From Nereocystis luetkeana (lineage: Eukaryota; Sar; Phaeophyceae; Laminariales; Laminariaceae): DNA of 64,000 nt. The notes under the pieces were generated by a model. It was not told where the DNA came from and searched no databases. It was given only the letters and a program-made list of their open reading frames with translations. Numbering within the stretch: position 1 is the first letter of the stretch; every line of letters begins with the position of its first letter. Below, in pieces: positions 60,448-64,000 of the stretch. The DNA is taken from NCBI GenBank assembly GCA_031213475.1, contig JARUPZ010000008.1, forward strand, positions 11,403,938-11,467,937, written 5' to 3'. Made by a program: the position numbers and the translations under genes.

Positions 60448-62629
60448 CTTAGGTACTGGTCGATATCCACGCATGCCGCTCTGCGAGTTCGTATCCGCGC
60501 GGTCAGTCACGTACAGGGGGGGTGTCGGGGACAGAAGGCGTGGAATCGCCTCAAAAAAAATAGTTACGTCAATATGTTACGTGTCAAACGTCAATACTGG
60601 CTTGCTGTTGGCTGTACTACTAGGGGCGCGGATCACCCATTCGATCCGCAGGATAAATTGGGAAAACGGCCTGTTACAAACATGGTGTATTCACGTCAGA
60701 AGGAGATAAACTAAAAAAATCAAAGTTACGCACCGCGGGGTACATTCAAAGTACACTGCCCGCTGCTTAAACAGATATATCGAATTATATATATCTTGCA
60801 TGAGATCATATAAAACCTTCAGTAGCATCATCGGAGCATCACACGCAGCTTGCAAAAAATGGGTTCGACGCAGTCCTCGATCTCCCGGCGGGGGTTATTG
60901 ATGTTACGAATAGATGTGCATGATATGATCCACATGTGATATTATTCTATGTATGAAATACATGGTAAACAACAACCTACAGTACAGTACCTGGTGGTGT
61001 ATTTTGAAAGCAGTCACACCCGGAAGTAAACCTCGACCCGGTTGCCCGCATATTTTCCACTCGGTGAGTTTACAGCAGTAAGGACCACTTCTTACCTACT
61101 ACCTGGTACCTGCTACCTCGTATATACACCAGGTACTTACCAGGTGGTGCGTATGACACATATTTCAACAATCAACTATTTTCGCATTTTTCGTATACCG
61201 GTACGTAAGATAAAACCTCAACAAGAACCAGGGTGCTTTTTTTTCGTTGTTTCCTTTCCGGTACGATTTCGAGCTTGAGATTTAATAAAAGAGTAAAAAA
61301 GTATGTCAGCTGTGAGTTCAACCGATCGGCAGAACGATCGATACTCAACTTAGCAAGCTGCGTGAACCGCTCGGGGGTTTTGTAATTTTCAGTCGAAACA
61401 ATAAAGTCATCACCTCATGCAGTCCTCATGTATGTGCAAAATCTGGCCTTTGACGTAATTTGATTAGAAAATCGGATGGCCCAAGTCGTCAATTTTTGGC
61501 CCAAACGCCGACGACTTGGGTCCTCAGATTTTGAACGAAACATGGCATGGTCTCTAAATTCAAGATGCCATTATTCACGACATCAAGCAGCAGCAGCAGC
61601 AGAAGCAGGGCGATCGATGAGTTGGACGATGACACAGTTGTATTGCGACGTTGCATCGCGCGCGGTCGGCGGGCGTCGCGTCTCTCCGTGGCCAGACTAC
61701 ACTCGACTGGCGTGGGCTCGGGCCTAGAGACCACGACAAGCGCACTCGGCGCGCACCTCTCCATACGGCAGCAACAGCAGCAGCATAAGTAGCAGTCAGT
61801 CACATTGTGAAATAAATACGAAAGCATCAAGGCAGGTTGACTCTACTCTAGCACACTCGGCTCGTCTCTCCACCGATAGACTAGAGGCAACCAGCGTTGG
61901 CTCCGACGCTTGGGTCCAACGCGAGGTGCAGCGCACCCAACGCGCCTCTTCCAAGCGCCAGACCACCGCCGAAACAACAACAACAATTCGTCTCGGTGTT
62001 TGCTCGAATCTCTGCATGCACAACAAATCCGACTATTATTCCGCATACATACCGATTGTAACACCGTCTCGATTTTTCGAAGTTAGCAGCCGAAAAAGGG
62101 ATCGGGCCTAAATCTGAAGCTCAACCTCTGAACCGCATACGAAACAGCCTTGGTGTCATTTCCTCGAAAGTTGTGGAGCACATTGAGCGGCGGCGCCCTT
62201 ATAGGGCGTGAGGGATAAGGGCCACAGTAAGGCAAACACTCAGCAATGTTAATGCGCACAAAAGTGCGTTTTCAGGCTTACACACCAATGAACAAGCGTT
62301 CGAGACGAACTACTCGGTCTTGGACTTAATACATGATAGTGGACAATTTAGCGGGAGCATGTGATACGTTGGTTGTTACGGCGCCTAACCTACACATTAC
62401 AGAGGCCACTTAGACGGGAACTCCCTAAAGTAGGGGGCGTGATGGCGACGTATTGTGAATGCGCCTTCGCCCCCCAGGGAAATATTTTCTTCGCGCAAAA
62501 TAACTCAATGCGGCCATACGTTTCAGTACAGAGTAGGGTCTCCACATTGTTCCCTAGTTATTTGGGGATCTAGCGGCGTTATTTCTGGCCACAATAAGAA
62601 ACGCGGTGAGTCTCTCGTCATCGTCTTGA
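60448..62629. other. Region 5' of the beta-helix gene, no exon identified
   Basis: It should hold the first exon and promoter of the minus-strand gene, but none can be fixed. Other content: a cluster of acctggta/accaggta motifs at 61090-61145 (one exact TACCTGGTA at 61100) and agc/gca triplet runs near 61585-61605 and 61768-61788. Confidence 0.4.
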
Positions 62630-62718
62630 CCCCTTTAGAACCGCAGTCCCGTTTTGGGGGCAAACTACTTGAAGTTTGAGTGGTTTGTCCCCAAAACGGG
62701 ACTACGGTTCTAAAAGGG
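62630..62718. mobile_element. Hairpin element family 3, copy 2
   Basis: Near-perfect ~35-bp arms: ccctttagaaccgcagtccc on the left and gggactacggttctaaaagg on the right, with ccgttttgggg / ccccaaaacgg inside and a ~20-bp loop. It matches 47312-47410. Confidence 0.85.
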
Positions 62719-63000
62719 ATCCTATATCCCCATTCCTGGCCTTCCGGGCAACTCCAAAGTATCTTTTTTTTTTACCTTAACCCAAACTGGGGGCGCTATT
62801 CTGTCACGCTGCGTTTGCGCGTTCGGCTGGTTCGTGCCTACCAGAGATAGGGTGTGACCCAAGGGAGGAACATCACTCCAGCTTGTCATTGTCTTCGGAT
62901 CGGTCTTCCGCGTTCCTGTATCTTAACAGAGGCCTACAACTCGACCGAGATATGTTGCAGTGATCGATCCCGGTGGAAGTTAGGGGAGCACAAAAAGAGA
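62719..63000 (+). repeat. Repeat block following hairpin family 3, copy 2
   Basis: Diverged copy of 47411-47720 in the same orientation; the most similar part is gtcacgctgcgtttgcgcgt followed by tcggctggttcgtgcc. Confidence 0.65.
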
Positions 63001-63261
63001 AAAGAAATATAATAGTACCATGTCTCTCCGGCTATCTATTATAGAGTAGTATGACGATCTTGGGCCCTCCTACAAGAAGCAAAAAATGAGGGTTTCTTTT
63101 TTTTAGCGGAGACCTTTAATCAATAATTAATTTCCTAATTGTGGGATTTTGGAAGTTTGCAAGAAGATACGGAGGAGGCGTTTTCTGTGGCCATTAATCA
63201 ATTGTGTGGAATTCTTCAGAAGCGAAAATATCAAAATATCAGGAAAATTCAGAATCGCGTA

Positions 63262-63662
63262 TTTAACAGACAAATCGGAAAAATGGGAACGAAGCCTAAA
63301 ATGACAACCAAGCCGTATCTCCAGAACCATGTGGTGTATCAGATAACCAAAATGATCCTGCGAAACCCCTTGGCCAGCCCTGTGAGAGGAGCTCGTCAGA
63401 ACGGTCATGCTCCATCTCGTGCCTTCGGGTGGGCGCAAAAAGCGATATACGCTGGCTCTATTGTGATTTCTCTAGATGCTGGCTACCGCGGCGATGCCGA
63501 GGACTTCCAGCCTGAGCGACAGCTCATTCGAAGGCTGCCGTACAGCCCCACAGGACTGTCAACTTTTTTTCTTGGAGTTGTACACAATTGGTTTGCTTTC
63601 TAAAAAAAAACGTCCGTTCTCATTTTTTGTTTCGTTCCCATTTTTCAGATTTGTCTGCTAAA
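63262..63662. mobile_element. Candidate 401-bp inverted-repeat element
   Basis: The ends are 32-bp inverted repeats differing at two positions: 63262-63293 starts tttaacagacaaatcgg and the inverse of 63631-63662 starts tttagcagacaaatctg, both ending aaaaatgggaacgaa. A frame crossing it (63139-63603) does not start at ATG and has no transposase motif, so the element is probably non-autonomous. Confidence 0.6.
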
Positions 63663-63788
63663 TTTGAAAAACCCCTAAAACCAGCAAGTTCTGGAAGATT
63701 GGGAAATCGCCGGGAACACTTTTGGAAAATACGGGGAAAAACAAACCTCTCCGGTAAGCATGACCTCAAACAGCACACTGAATTTGAG

Positions 63789-64000
63789 TAGGTTTAGCAG
63801 TCTGGGAGAAGGGATCTTTAGGGATGTTTTTTACTTGAAAAATGTGTAGCGTGGTCTGCACTCCGGAATCGTCGTCCGCATCTATCTGAGAAATTTCCTG
63901 GTTCGATGCAAACGCGGTTACGCCGAGTTTATAGCGAGTTTTGGCCCGTTTTGGCTGCGGTTCGGGGTTAGGGTCAGGGTTAGAGTTAGGGTTAGAGTCA
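63789..64000 (-). mobile_element. Second copy of the telomere-repeat-bearing element, inverted, cut by the window end
   Basis: 63791-63966 is the reverse complement of 48166-48347 (shared gtctgggagaagggatcttt, then gtgtagcgtggtctgcactc). It runs into gggttagggtcagggttaga repeats from 63966 to the window end. Whether it closes with the other arm or continues as a chromosome end cannot be seen. Confidence 0.75.
63966..64000 (+). repeat. Degenerate telomeric repeats (TTAGGG type)
   Basis: The G-rich strand on plus, units of ggttaggg, gtcaggg and tagagttaggg, so mutated compared with the array at 48126-48162. Confidence 0.9.

Noticed and set aside
63139..63603. 154-codon plus-strand frame near the right edge
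   Set aside because: Does not begin with ATG, crosses the border of an inverted-repeat element, and has no transposase or other motif.

Overview
The window reads as nuclear DNA of a eukaryote. Coding capacity is split into short exons with GT-AG introns of about 0.3-1.1 kb. There are TTAGGG-type telomeric repeats, several families of short inverted-repeat transposons, and long gene-poor stretches. The protein mix (beta-helix repeats, EGF plus leishmanolysin-like protease, ZU5, TLDc with glycine-rich inserts) and the intron style suggest a stramenopile, possibly a brown alga; this is an inference, not proven here. No operons, CRISPR arrays, rRNA genes or intact tRNA genes were seen.

Layout. 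(1) 1104-7927, plus: a TLDc-domain protein in at least five exons, GC-rich and full of glycine/serine tracts. (2) About 8-23.6 kb: no supportable gene; it holds short transposons, dispersed repeats, a foldback array of a ~12-bp unit and a tRNA-like Pol III promoter relic. (3) 23696-28924, plus: a seven-exon secreted EGF/leishmanolysin-like (M8) metalloprotease in which every splice phase fits. (4) 30200-30301: an isolated glutathione-peroxidase-like exon, probably a relic. (5) 34552-41681, minus: long exons including a ZU5 domain; the link between exons is partly tentative. (6) 42-54 kb: gene-poor, with transposons, an AT microsatellite and a telomere-repeat-bearing inverted-repeat element. 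(7) 54662-60447, minus: a right-handed beta-helix (polymorphic outer membrane protein-like) protein in nine exons, several encoding one ~22-27-residue coil each, with phase-2 junctions. (8) 60.4-64 kb: repeats, ending in a second, inverted copy of the telomere-bearing element.

The genes do not form a pathway that can be read from the sequence. Two are likely cell-surface or secreted (EGF/M8 protease, beta-helix protein), one probably intracellular (TLDc), one possibly signalling or scaffolding (ZU5). The most unusual non-genic signal is a 9-bp palindrome TACC(A/T)GGTA. It occurs at least 14 times, always with A or T at the centre, and twice it interrupts a TA inside one transposon copy where sister copies have just TA. 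This is what excision footprints of a TA-targeting transposon would look like.
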